From Microcella pacifica (GTDB lineage: Bacteria > Actinomycetota > Actinomycetes > Actinomycetales > Microbacteriaceae), in the NCBI RefSeq assembly GCF_009371975.2, contig NZ_VIKT02000021.1, positions 1 to 41,452 of the forward strand: 41,452 bases of DNA, read 5' to 3'. Below the pieces are notes generated by a model. It did no database searches. It saw only the letters and a program-made list of their open reading frames with translations, and was not told the origin of the DNA. The translations under genes were made by a program, and so were the position numbers. Of this stretch, positions 7,558 to 14,794 are shown in pieces. Every line of letters begins with the position of its first letter. Positions within the stretch are counted from its first letter, which is position 1.

Positions 7558-8213
7558 TACGACACCTTCCCGGGCCCGTCCAGCGCTTGGCTGCAGAGCG
7601 CCCCAGGCTCAGGGGCCGACTCAGCGAGTCGATACTTGATGATGAAGTCAGCAAGCCTCGGGTCGTCGACGCCGTCGAGCGCGACCTGCACCCCCCAAGC
7701 GCTCGCGACGACGGGCGCCTCGAGGCCGGGGAACGGCGAGAGGATGATGTACGTGCTGGGCATCGCGCCGCGCAGCGCGTCGAGGTCGCCGCCCGAGACC
7801 CGCTCCGGGTCGTAGGTTACCCACACGGCGCTGTGCTCAAGCGAGTGAACGGCGTTCTCGTTTTGCTGAGGTTCCTCGTAAATGCCGCAGTTGAGCCAGG
7901 TCGGGTTGTGGGGACCGCCCGCAGGGGGAGTCTGCTCGTACTCGACCGCAGACTCCACATGGACCGCCTCGAGAGCCTCGATCTCCTGCACGCCCTCGAC
8001 CTCGATCGTCGAGGGATCGACGGGAGGCGTCGCCGAGGTGATGACGACGGCGATGATGAGACTGAGCACGCCCGCGCCGGCGGCGATCGAGCCGAGGACG
8101 GTGACGCGGTTGCGCACCTTCTCCGCCCGCTGCTTCTTCTTGAGGGCCGCCACCTTCTCGGCACGGCGCTTCTCGCGCTGCTGCTTGATCGTGAGGTTCT
8201 CGTCGTCGGACAC
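7557..8213 (-). CDS. DUF3105 domain membrane-anchored protein
   Basis: A 218-residue protein. A charged, Lys/Arg-rich N-terminal segment (about residues 10-34) precedes a single membrane helix (about 38-60). The extracytoplasmic domain carries the DUF3105 signature GGPHNPTWLNCGIYE and the following NAVHSLEHSAVWVTYDP, with conserved His and Cys residues that could bind a metal. The start is GTG at 8213, preceded by a GGGAG-type ribosome binding site. It is first in a two-gene operon with the DUF305 gene, a pairing I would expect in actinobacteria where both are exported metal-related proteins; the actual biochemical role is unknown. The upstream region is shared divergently with the cystathionine beta-synthase gene. 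Confidence 0.88.
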   Translation of the reverse strand: MSDDENLTIKQQREKRRAEKVAALKKKQRAEKVRNRVTVLGSIAAGAGVLSLIIAVVITSATPPVDPSTIEVEGVQEIEALEAVHVESAVEYEQTPPAGGPHNPTWLNCGIYEEPQQNENAVHSLEHSAVWVTYDPERVSGGDLDALRGAMPSTYIILSPFPGLEAPVVASAWGVQVALDGVDDPRLADFIIKYRLAESAPEPGALCSQALDGPGKVS

Positions 8214-8320
8214 GGTTTCGCTCCCGGAGGCTTCGTGAGGGACTGTGGCGAGACGCGCACAGAGTCTTCATTCTCGCAGACGAATCGTATGCGTCCACTG
8301 AGAGGGCCCACCGGCGCTGA

Positions 8321-8326
8321 TAGCGT
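8321..8326 (+). promoter_or_regulatory. -10 box upstream of cystathionine beta-synthase gene
   Basis: TAGCGT lies 9 nt before the ATG at 8336, so transcription would begin at or 2-3 nt before the start codon. No clear ribosome binding site is present. It is a looser match than the 6-nt cases elsewhere in the window. Confidence 0.4.
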
Positions 8327-8335
8327 GAACGCACC

Positions 8336-9721
8336 ATGAAGTACGCGCAGACCGTGACCGATCTCATCGGCGATACGCCCCTCGTCAAGCTGAACCGCGT
8401 GACGGAGGGCATCAGCGCGACCGTGCTCGCCAAGGTCGAGTACCTCAACCCGGGGGGCTCGTCGAAGGACCGCATCGCGACGCGCATCATCGACGCGGCT
8501 GAGCGCGAGGGTCACCTGAAGCCGGGTGGCACGATCGTGGAGCCGACGAGCGGCAACACGGGCGTCGGCCTCGCGCTCGTCGCCCAGCAGCGCGGCTACC
8601 GGTGCGTCTTCGTGCTGCCCGACAAGGTCGGCGAAGACAAGCGCAACGTGCTCACGGCCTACGGTGCCGAGATCGTCGTGACGCCGACGGCCGTCGCACC
8701 CGACGACCCCGAGTCGTACTACTCGGTGAGTGATCGGCTCGCCGCCGAGATTCCGGGCGCCTTCAAGCCCAACCAGTATGCGAACCCCAACGGGCCGCTC
8801 TCGCACTACGAGACGACGGGCCCCGAGGTCTGGCGCGACACCGAGGGCCGCGTGACCCACTTCGTCGCGGGCGTCGGCACGGGCGGCACGATCACGGGTG
8901 CGGGCCGGTATTTGCGCGAGATCAGCGACGAGACGCCGCGGGGCCGTGTGCAGATCGTGGGCGCCGACCCGGTCGGCAGCGTCTACTCGGGCGGTGACGG
9001 CCGCCCGTACCTCGTCGAGGGCGTCGGCGAGGACTTCTGGCCGGGCGCCTACGACCCGAGCGTCGTCGACCGCGTCGTGGCCGTGAGCGACCAACAGTCG
9101 TTCGACATGACGCTGCGCCTCGCGCGCGAGGAAGGCCTGCTCGTCGGCGGCTCGTGCGGCATGGCCGTCGTCGCCGCCCTCGAGGTCGCGCGCGAGCTCG
9201 GCCCCGACGACGTCGTCGTCGTCCTCCTGCCCGACGGAGGCCGCGGCTACCTTGGCAAGATTTTCAACGAGGGCTGGATGCGCCGCCACGGCTTCGCGGC
9301 GGCCACGGGCTCCCCGACCGTCGCCGATCTGCTCGGCGAGCAGCGTCGCCCGCTCGCGCACGTGCGCCGCGAGCACACCGTCGGTGAGGCGATCGCCGCG
9401 CTCGAGTCGTCGGCGGGCGCGCTGCCCGTCGTCGCGGCGGAGCCGCCGCTCGTGCTCGGCGAGGTTCTCGGCTCGGTCTCCGCCTCCGGTCTGCTGCGGT
9501 CGCTCGCCGCGGGCGAGGTGACGGCGACCGATCCGGTGGCGGCGGCGATGTCCCCCGGTCTGCCGTTCGTCGGCGCGCACGAATCCCTCGACGCCGCCGC
9601 CGAGCGCTTCGCCGCGCGGGGCGCCGGCGGGCGCGTGCCCGACACCCTCCTCGTGCTCGAGGGCGGCAATCCCGTGGGCCTGCTGTCGCGCCACGATCTG
9701 CTCGCCGCCCTCGCAGGCTGA
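8336..9721 (+). CDS. Cystathionine beta-synthase with C-terminal CBS domain pair
   Basis: A 461-residue PLP enzyme of the cysteine synthase/CBS fold II family. Lys44 in the motif GGSSKDRIATR is the expected PLP lysine; the substrate loop PTSGNTGVGLA and the PLP-phosphate loop GVGTGGTITGAG are intact. Residues about 330-460 form two CBS (Bateman) domains, which separates it from plain O-acetylserine sulfhydrylases of about 310 residues. It would condense serine (or O-acetylserine) with homocysteine to give cystathionine. It is followed 49 bp later by a gamma-lyase/synthase gene, so the pair forms a transsulfuration unit. The annotation is firm; preference for serine versus O-acetylserine, and any effector of the CBS domains, cannot be told. 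Confidence 0.95.
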   Translation: MKYAQTVTDLIGDTPLVKLNRVTEGISATVLAKVEYLNPGGSSKDRIATRIIDAAEREGHLKPGGTIVEPTSGNTGVGLALVAQQRGYRCVFVLPDKVGEDKRNVLTAYGAEIVVTPTAVAPDDPESYYSVSDRLAAEIPGAFKPNQYANPNGPLSHYETTGPEVWRDTEGRVTHFVAGVGTGGTITGAGRYLREISDETPRGRVQIVGADPVGSVYSGGDGRPYLVEGVGEDFWPGAYDPSVVDRVVAVSDQQSFDMTLRLAREEGLLVGGSCGMAVVAALEVARELGPDDVVVVLLPDGGRGYLGKIFNEGWMRRHGFAAATGSPTVADLLGEQRRPLAHVRREHTVGEAIAALESSAGALPVVAAEPPLVLGEVLGSVSASGLLRSLAAGEVTATDPVAAAMSPGLPFVGAHESLDAAAERFAARGAGGRVPDTLLVLEGGNPVGLLSRHDLLAALAG

Positions 9722-9770
9722 GCCGCGAGCATCCCGTTCATCCTCACTGCGCCACACCGTCTGGAGAACC

Positions 9771-10931
9771 ATGACCGACCACACCGACCACGGCTTCGCC
9801 ACGCGCGCCATCCACGCGGGGCAAGACTTCGACCCGACGACGGGCGCGATCATCCCGCCCGTCTACTTCACCTCGACCTTCGTGCAGGAGGGCATCGGCC
9901 GACTGCGCGGCGGCTACGAGTACGCGCGCGGCGGCAACCCCACGCGGGATGCCCTGCAGGAGCAGCTCGCCGCGCTCGAAGGCGCGACCCACGCCGTCAG
10001 CTTCGCCTCGGGCCTCGCGGCGGAGGACGCTCTGCTGCGCGCCGTGCTGCGCCCCGGTGATCACGTGCTCATGGGCAACGACGTGTACGGCGGCACGCAC
10101 CGCCTCGTGCGGCGCATCTTCGGCGACTGGGGCATCGGCCTCACGACGATGGCGCTGTCGGATCCGCATGCCGTGCGCACGGCGCTCGCCGAGCTGAGCC
10201 CACGGGTGCTGTGGCTCGAGACCCCGAGCAACCCCATGATGACGGTCACCGATATCGCGCAGCTCGCCGAGCTCGGGCACGCCGCGGGAGCCCTCGTCGT
10301 CGTCGACAACACGTTCGCGACGCCGTACCTGCAGCAGCCGCTCGCGCTCGGCGCCGACGTCGTCGTGCACTCGACGACGAAGTACCTCGGCGGTCACTCC
10401 GACGTGCTCGGCGGCGCGATCGTGACCTCCGACGACGAGCTCGCGTCGACGGTGCAGTTTCAGCAGTTCGCGGCCGGCGCCGTCTCCGGCCCCATGGACG
10501 CGTGGCTGACCTCGCGCGGCATCAAGACCCTCGCCGTGCGCATGGAGCGGCACAGCGCGAACGCGCAGGCCATCGCCGAGGCGATCGAGGGTCACGCGGC
10601 GGTCGCGCGCGTGCACTACCCGGGCCTGCCCACGCACCCCGACCACGCCCTCGCCGCGCGACAGATGCGCCTCTTCGGCGGGATGCTCTCGCTCGAGCTC
10701 GTCGGTGGAGGAGCGGCCGCGCGCGCCTTCGCCGAGGGCACGCGCCTGTTCCAGCTGGCGGAGTCGCTCGGCGGCGTCGAGTCGCTCATGAACTACCCGA
10801 GCGAGATGACGCACGCCTCGGTGCGCGGCACCGAGCTCGAGGTGCCCGACTCGATCGTGCGCCTCTCGGTGGGCATCGAGGAGGCCGACGACCTCGTGGC
10901 CGACGTGCTGCAGGCCCTCGCGCGGGTCTAG
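9771..10931 (+). CDS. Cystathionine gamma-synthase / gamma-lyase (PLP enzyme)
   Basis: A 386-residue Cys/Met-metabolism PLP enzyme. The PLP lysine is Lys204 in VVHSTTKYLGGHSDVLGG; the N-terminal TRAIHAGQ and the SFASGLAAEDALL loop are typical of the MetB/CGL group. A GGAG precedes the ATG at 9771. Together with the upstream beta-synthase, the most economical role is cleavage of cystathionine to cysteine (reverse transsulfuration), but actinobacterial proteins of this clade are often annotated as cystathionine gamma-synthase (metB) and the two activities are not separable by eye. Confidence 0.93.
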   Translation: MTDHTDHGFATRAIHAGQDFDPTTGAIIPPVYFTSTFVQEGIGRLRGGYEYARGGNPTRDALQEQLAALEGATHAVSFASGLAAEDALLRAVLRPGDHVLMGNDVYGGTHRLVRRIFGDWGIGLTTMALSDPHAVRTALAELSPRVLWLETPSNPMMTVTDIAQLAELGHAAGALVVVDNTFATPYLQQPLALGADVVVHSTTKYLGGHSDVLGGAIVTSDDELASTVQFQQFAAGAVSGPMDAWLTSRGIKTLAVRMERHSANAQAIAEAIEGHAAVARVHYPGLPTHPDHALAARQMRLFGGMLSLELVGGGAAARAFAEGTRLFQLAESLGGVESLMNYPSEMTHASVRGTELEVPDSIVRLSVGIEEADDLVADVLQALARV

Positions 10932-10999
10932 CCGAGCATCCGGCACCTCGTCCCTGTCGGGTCGGCACGCGCCGAGCGGCATAATGGGGGCGGAACCCG

Positions 11000-11013
11000 T
11001 GTGACCGTACACA
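11000..11013. promoter_or_regulatory. Putative operator of the arabinose regulator gene
   Basis: TGTGACCGTACACA lies 22 bp before the ATG of the LacI-type gene and just downstream of a TATAAT-like CATAAT (10979-10984). It shares TGTGACCGT with the three sites upstream of araD, so the regulator probably controls itself. Confidence 0.65.
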
Positions 11014-11035
11014 TTCCCCGCCCGAACGGACGCTG

Positions 11036-12070
11036 ATGACCACCGATACCGACCGGCCTGCGGAGCCGGAGCGCGTGCGCGCTCCGAACATCCGCGACGT
11101 GGCGCGGGTCGCCGGCGTCTCGTACCAGACCGTCTCGCGCGTGCTCAACGACAGCCCCAGCATTCGGCCCGAGACCCTGCAGCGGGTGCGCGACGCGATC
11201 GCCGAGCTCGGGTACCGGCCCAATCAGGCTGCCCGCGCGCTCGTCACGAGCCGCTCGCGCACGATCGGCGTGCTCGGCGCGCAGACAGTGCACTACGGGC
11301 CGGCGACGAGCCTCCACGCCATCGAGACGTCGGCGCGCGAAGCCGGCTACCGGCTGTCGATCACCAACATCTCGTCAAGCGACTACACGTCGATCAAGTC
11401 GGGGCTCGACTACCTGATGAGCCAGTCGGTGGAGGCGCTCATCGTCATCGCCCCGCAGGTGCGCGTGTTCGAGGCGATCAACGATCTGCAAGTCGGCGTG
11501 CCGTACGTCACCCTCGAGGCGACCGGCCTCGGCACCTCGCACTCTCTCTGGGTCGACCAGGTCACCGGTGCTCGGCGCGCGACCAAGCACCTCATCGACC
11601 TCGGGCACACCGAGATCATGCACATCTCCGGGCCGCAGGACTGGATCGAGGCAGAGGCGCGCATGCAGGGCTTTCTGCGCGAGCTCTCCGACGCCGACCT
11701 GCGCACGCGCGCGCCGATTCTGGGCGACTGGACGGCGTCGTTCGGCTACTACGCGGGGCTCGAACTGCTGAGGTTTCGCGACTTCTCCGCGGTCTTCGCG
11801 GGCAATGACCAGATGGCGCTCGGTCTCATCCATGCCTGCCGCGAACTGGGGCTCGATGTGCCGGGCGACATCTCGGTCGTCGGTTTCGACGACATCCCGG
11901 AGGCGTCGCACTTCTCACCGCCGCTGACGACCGTGCGCCAGAACTTCGCCGAGATCGGGCGGCGGGCGATCGAGCTGCTGCTCGGCGAGCTGCGCGGCGA
12001 GACTGGCCTGAGCCACGAGCCCGTGCAGCCCGAGCTCGTCATCCGAGAGTCCACGGCGCCGCACCGGTAA
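11036..12070 (+). CDS. LacI-family regulator, probable arabinose repressor (AraR-like)
   Basis: A 344-residue LacI/GalR protein: HTH and hinge at about residues 18-70 (IRDVARVAGVSYQTVSRVLND...LGYRPNQAARAL), then the sugar-binding effector domain ending in the usual VPGDISVVGFDDIPEASHFSPPLTTVRQ. It lies directly upstream of, and in the same direction as, araDBA. LacI-type AraR proteins controlling arabinose genes are known from Corynebacterium, unlike the GntR/LacI chimaera of Bacillus. A TGTGACCGTACACA site before its own gene and three related sites before araD make it the likely binder. The inducer (L-arabinose or a phosphorylated derivative) is inferred from context only. Confidence 0.93.
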   Translation: MTTDTDRPAEPERVRAPNIRDVARVAGVSYQTVSRVLNDSPSIRPETLQRVRDAIAELGYRPNQAARALVTSRSRTIGVLGAQTVHYGPATSLHAIETSAREAGYRLSITNISSSDYTSIKSGLDYLMSQSVEALIVIAPQVRVFEAINDLQVGVPYVTLEATGLGTSHSLWVDQVTGARRATKHLIDLGHTEIMHISGPQDWIEAEARMQGFLRELSDADLRTRAPILGDWTASFGYYAGLELLRFRDFSAVFAGNDQMALGLIHACRELGLDVPGDISVVGFDDIPEASHFSPPLTTVRQNFAEIGRRAIELLLGELRGETGLSHEPVQPELVIRESTAPHR

Positions 12071-12122
12071 CCCGCACCCGCACCCCCCACCCCCGCACCC
12101 CACCCCCCACCCACGATGTGGG

Positions 12123-12183
12123 CCAGATCTGGCGCGAAAGGGCGTTTGCCGAGGTGCGAGCACCCACTTTGCGGCAAATCTGG
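12123..12183. repeat. Imperfect palindromic intergenic element (REP-like)
   Basis: CCAGATCTGGCGCGAAAG (12123-12140) is a diverged inverted copy of CTTTGCGGCAAATCTGG (12167-12183), and GGTGCGAGCACC (12153-12164) makes a perfect 5-bp stem between them. It directly follows the regulator gene and could fold as a transcript-end hairpin, or be a dispersed palindromic repeat. Confidence 0.45.
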
Positions 12184-12216
12184 GGCGTGCGGGGCGTGCG
12201 GGGTGTGCGGGGGGTG

Positions 12217-12284
12217 TGCGGGGGTGCGGGGGTGCGGAGGGTGCATGGCGTGCGGGGGTGCGGGGGTGCGGAGGGTGCATGGCG
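12217..12284. repeat. Two tandem copies of a 34-bp G-rich unit
   Basis: Units at 12217-12250 and 12251-12284 are identical, beginning TGCGGGGGTGCGGGGGTGCG and ending GCATGGCG; a third partial copy starts at 12285. The surrounding tract 12183-12297 has many runs of four to six G separated by short spacers, so G-quadruplex formation on the plus strand is likely. Confidence 0.85.
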
Positions 12285-12313
12285 TGCGGGGCGTGCGCCC
12301 CTCGTTATGAACT

Positions 12314-12327
12314 TGTGACCGTTTCGC
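12314..12327. promoter_or_regulatory. Operator-like site O1 of araDBA
   Basis: TGTGACCGTTTCGC, identical to the site at 12347-12360 and 33 bp (about three helical turns) upstream of it. Its first ten bases match the left part of the symmetric site at 12382-12395 read on the other strand (TGTGACCGTTCACA). Confidence 0.6.
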
Positions 12328-12338
12328 AGAGGATCGAC

Positions 12339-12369
12339 TTGACAAATGTGACCGTTTCGCCGTTAGAGT
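12339..12369 (+). promoter_or_regulatory. Putative araDBA promoter
   Basis: A perfect -35 TTGACA (12339-12344) and TAGAGT (12364-12369) separated by 19 bp. The spacing is longer than ideal. Operator-like sites lie before, inside and after the promoter. Confidence 0.55.
12347..12360. promoter_or_regulatory. Operator-like site O2 of araDBA
   Basis: TGTGACCGTTTCGC lies between the -35 and -10 elements, where bound repressor would block RNA polymerase. Confidence 0.6.
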
Positions 12370-12381
12370 GCAGGGGCAACA

Positions 12382-12395
12382 TGTGAACGGTCACA
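12382..12395. promoter_or_regulatory. Operator-like site O3 of araDBA (most symmetric)
   Basis: TGTGAACGGTCACA is a palindrome (TGTGA-N-CG-N-TCACA) with the central CG typical of LacI-family operators. It lies just downstream of the predicted transcription start. Confidence 0.7.
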
Positions 12396-12488
12396 CGCTG
12401 ATCGTCACCGAGCGGGTTCTCCCCGCACCCTGTCACCCTGTTCCACCCCGGCGTCGGGCCCCCGTCGCCGCAGCGACGATGGAGTCCC

Positions 12489-13211
12489 ATGAGTACCGAC
12501 GCCCTGAGCCCCGAGGTGCAGGTCGCGATCGCGCGCGTGCGCGATGAGGTCGCTGCCCTCCACACCGAGCTCGTGCGGTACGGCCTCGTCGTCTGGACCG
12601 GGGGCAACGTGAGCGGGCGCGTTCCCGGCGCCGATCTCTTCGTCATCAAGCCGAGCGGCGTCTCCTACGACGACCTCGACCCCGCGAACATGATCCTGTG
12701 CACCCTCGACGGCGAGGTCGTGCCCGACACCCCCGGCAGCGAGCGCAGCCCCTCGAGCGACACCGCCGCTCACGCCTACGTCTACCGCTCCATGCCCGAG
12801 GTCGGCGGCGTGGTGCACACCCACTCGACCTACGCGACCGCGTGGGCCGCGCGCGGGGAGGCCATCCCCTGCGTCATCACGGCCATGGCCGACGAGTTCG
12901 GCGGTGAGATTCCGATCGGCCCGTTCGCCATCATCGGCGACGACTCGATCGGTCGCGGCATCGTCGAGACCCTGCAGGGGCACCGCTCGCGCGGCGTGCT
13001 CATGCAGAACCACGGTCCGTTCACGATTGGCAAGGACGCTCGCGACGCCGTCAAGGCGGCCGTCATGCTCGAGGATGTCGCTCGCACGGTGCACATCGCT
13101 CGCCAGCTCGGCGACCCTCTGCCGATCGAGTCCGCCGCGATCGACGGGCTCTTCGATCGCTACCAGAACGTCTACGGGCAGACCGGTGAGCCGAGAGGCA
13201 CGAGCCGATGA
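12489..13211 (+). CDS. araD: L-ribulose-5-phosphate 4-epimerase
   Basis: A 240-residue class II aldolase/epimerase-fold enzyme that converts L-ribulose-5-phosphate to D-xylulose-5-phosphate, the last step of arabinose catabolism. The substrate-binding segment GGNVSGRV and KPSGVSYDDL are intact. The zinc ligands are visible as His110 and His112 (VVHTHSTYATAWAARG) and His175 (MQNHGPFTIG). Length is close to the E. coli enzyme (about 231 residues). It is the first gene of araDBA, overlaps araB by ATGA (13208-13211), and stands behind a promoter with three LacI-type sites. Fuculose-phosphate aldolase is the main alternative for the fold, but the araBA neighbours settle it. Confidence 0.95.
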   Translation: MSTDALSPEVQVAIARVRDEVAALHTELVRYGLVVWTGGNVSGRVPGADLFVIKPSGVSYDDLDPANMILCTLDGEVVPDTPGSERSPSSDTAAHAYVYRSMPEVGGVVHTHSTYATAWAARGEAIPCVITAMADEFGGEIPIGPFAIIGDDSIGRGIVETLQGHRSRGVLMQNHGPFTIGKDARDAVKAAVMLEDVARTVHIARQLGDPLPIESAAIDGLFDRYQNVYGQTGEPRGTSR

Positions 13212-14791
13212 CCGCCGCCTCCGCGATCGCCGAGGGGCGCGCCGTGCTCGGCATCGAGCTCGGCTCGACCCGCATCAAGGCCTGCCTCGTCGGCGACGAC
13301 CCGAATGCCGTGATCGCGACCGGATCGCACGAGTGGGAGAACCAGCTCGTCGACGGCGTGTGGACCTACTCGCTCGAGTCCGTCGAGTCCGGCCTGCAGA
13401 GCGCCTACGCCGCGCTCGTCGCCGATGCGCAGTCGCGTCACGGGGTCGCCCCGACCGCGTTCGCCGCCCTCGGCGTCTCGGCGATGATGCACGGCTACCT
13501 CGCCTTCGACGACGCCGGCGAGCTGCTCGTGCCCTTCCGCACCTGGCGCAACACGAGCACGGGCGCCGCGGCCGCCGAGCTCACCGACCTCTTCGGCGTG
13601 AACATTCCGCAGCGCTGGTCGATCGCCCACCTGCACCAGGCGGTGCTGGACGGCGAGGCGCACGTCGGGCGCGTCCACCACCTCACGACGCTGGCCGGCT
13701 ACGTGCACGAGCGCCTCACGGGTGAGAGGGTTCTGGGCGTCGGCGACGCCTCGGGAATGTTCCCGCTCGATGCCGAGGGCTCCGGCTACGACCCCGAGCT
13801 CGTGGCGCGCTACGACGCTGCCGTCGCCGGGTCCGCTCTCACCGGTTCGATCATCGGGATGCTCCCCGCCGTGCTGCCCGCGGGCCACGAGGCCGGCCGC
13901 CTCACCGCGCAGGGGGCAGCCCTGCTCGACCCGTCCGGTGCCCTGCAGCCGGGCGCCGTGCTGTGCCCGCCCGAGGGAGATGCCGGTACCGGCATGGTCG
14001 CGACGAACGCGGTCGCACCGCGCACGGGCAACGTGAGCGCCGGCACGAGCATCTTCGCGATGGTCGTCCTCGACCGACCCCTCGCCCGTGTGCACCCCGA
14101 GCTCGACATCGTGGCGACGCCCGCCGGTGCGCCGGTCGCGATGGTGCACTGCAACAACGGCGCGAGCGAGCTCGCCGCATGGGTCGGCACCTACCGCCGC
14201 TTCGCCGAGATCGCCGGGGCCCCGATCGGCGCCGACGAGGCCTACAGCCTCCTGTTCGCGGAGGCGCTCGACGGCGAGACCGACGCCGGCGGCATCCTCG
14301 CCTACAACCAGGTCGCGGGCGAGCCGGTCGCGCACCTGAGCGAGGGCCGCCCGCTCATCGTGCGCACCCCCGACAGCCGTGTGACGCTCGCGAACGTCAT
14401 GCGCGCGCACCTCTACGGCGTCTTCGCGACGCTGAGCCTCGGCATGCGCGTGCTGCGCGACGAGGGCGTCGAGATCGACCGCATGTACGCCCACGGCGGC
14501 ATGTTCCGCACGGCCGGCGTTGCCCAGCGCTTCCTCGCCGCCGCGCTCGACGCACCCGTCGGCGTCGCCGAGAGCGCCTCCGAGGGCGGGGCCTGGGGCG
14601 TCGCCGTGCTCGCCGCCTTCACCGCGCGCGGCGGTGGCGACCTCGCCGCGTTCCTCGACGACGAGGTCTTCGCCGCAGCCGACTCCCAGCCCGTCGCCGC
14701 CGACCAGGCCGACGTCGCGGGCTTCGCCGCCTACCTGACGCACTACGAGGCCGGCCTCGACGTTCACCGCCGCGCCATCGAGGTGCTCTGA
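13208..14791 (+). CDS. araB: Ribulokinase (FGGY family)
   Basis: A 527-residue sugar kinase. The N-terminal phosphate-binding strand-loop is GIELGSTRIKACLVGDD, and the C-terminal FGGY-like half contains MYAHGGMFRTAGVAQRFLAAAL and SEGGAWGVAVLAAF. It phosphorylates L-ribulose to L-ribulose-5-phosphate using ATP. The start ATG overlaps the araD stop, and araA follows after 3 nt, so the three enzymes are translated together. The protein is somewhat shorter than E. coli AraB (566 residues) and belongs to the actinobacterial type; xylulokinase is an alternative for the family, but the operon context makes ribulokinase clear. Confidence 0.93.
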   Translation: MTAASAIAEGRAVLGIELGSTRIKACLVGDDPNAVIATGSHEWENQLVDGVWTYSLESVESGLQSAYAALVADAQSRHGVAPTAFAALGVSAMMHGYLAFDDAGELLVPFRTWRNTSTGAAAAELTDLFGVNIPQRWSIAHLHQAVLDGEAHVGRVHHLTTLAGYVHERLTGERVLGVGDASGMFPLDAEGSGYDPELVARYDAAVAGSALTGSIIGMLPAVLPAGHEAGRLTAQGAALLDPSGALQPGAVLCPPEGDAGTGMVATNAVAPRTGNVSAGTSIFAMVVLDRPLARVHPELDIVATPAGAPVAMVHCNNGASELAAWVGTYRRFAEIAGAPIGADEAYSLLFAEALDGETDAGGILAYNQVAGEPVAHLSEGRPLIVRTPDSRVTLANVMRAHLYGVFATLSLGMRVLRDEGVEIDRMYAHGGMFRTAGVAQRFLAAALDAPVGVAESASEGGAWGVAVLAAFTARGGGDLAAFLDDEVFAAADSQPVAADQADVAGFAAYLTHYEAGLDVHRRAIEVL

Positions 14792-14794
14792 CCC

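Larger units (their letters stand above)
12071..12488. other. Gene-free region between regulator and araD: G-rich repeats plus promoter/operators
   Basis: The first part (12071-12118) is C-rich (runs of CACCCC). It is followed by an imperfect palindrome (12123-12183) and a long G-rich tract with a 34-bp tandem repeat (12217-12284). From 12314 to 12395 lie a promoter and three operator-like sites. Small frames across the G-rich part encode only repetitive Gly/Cys/Val peptides and look non-coding. The araD leader runs from about 12376 to 12488 and has no clear ribosome binding site close to the ATG beyond GATGGAG. Confidence 0.7.

Noticed and set aside
7817-9853. A 678-residue minus-strand open frame across the cystathionine beta-synthase gene
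   Set aside because: Antisense shadow of the cbs gene and neighbouring DUF3105 gene; composition is random-like and no domain is visible.
12116-12318. Short frames encoding Cys/Gly/Val repeats upstream of araD
   Set aside because: They merely translate the G-rich tandem repeats in different frames; no ribosome binding site and no conserved peptide.
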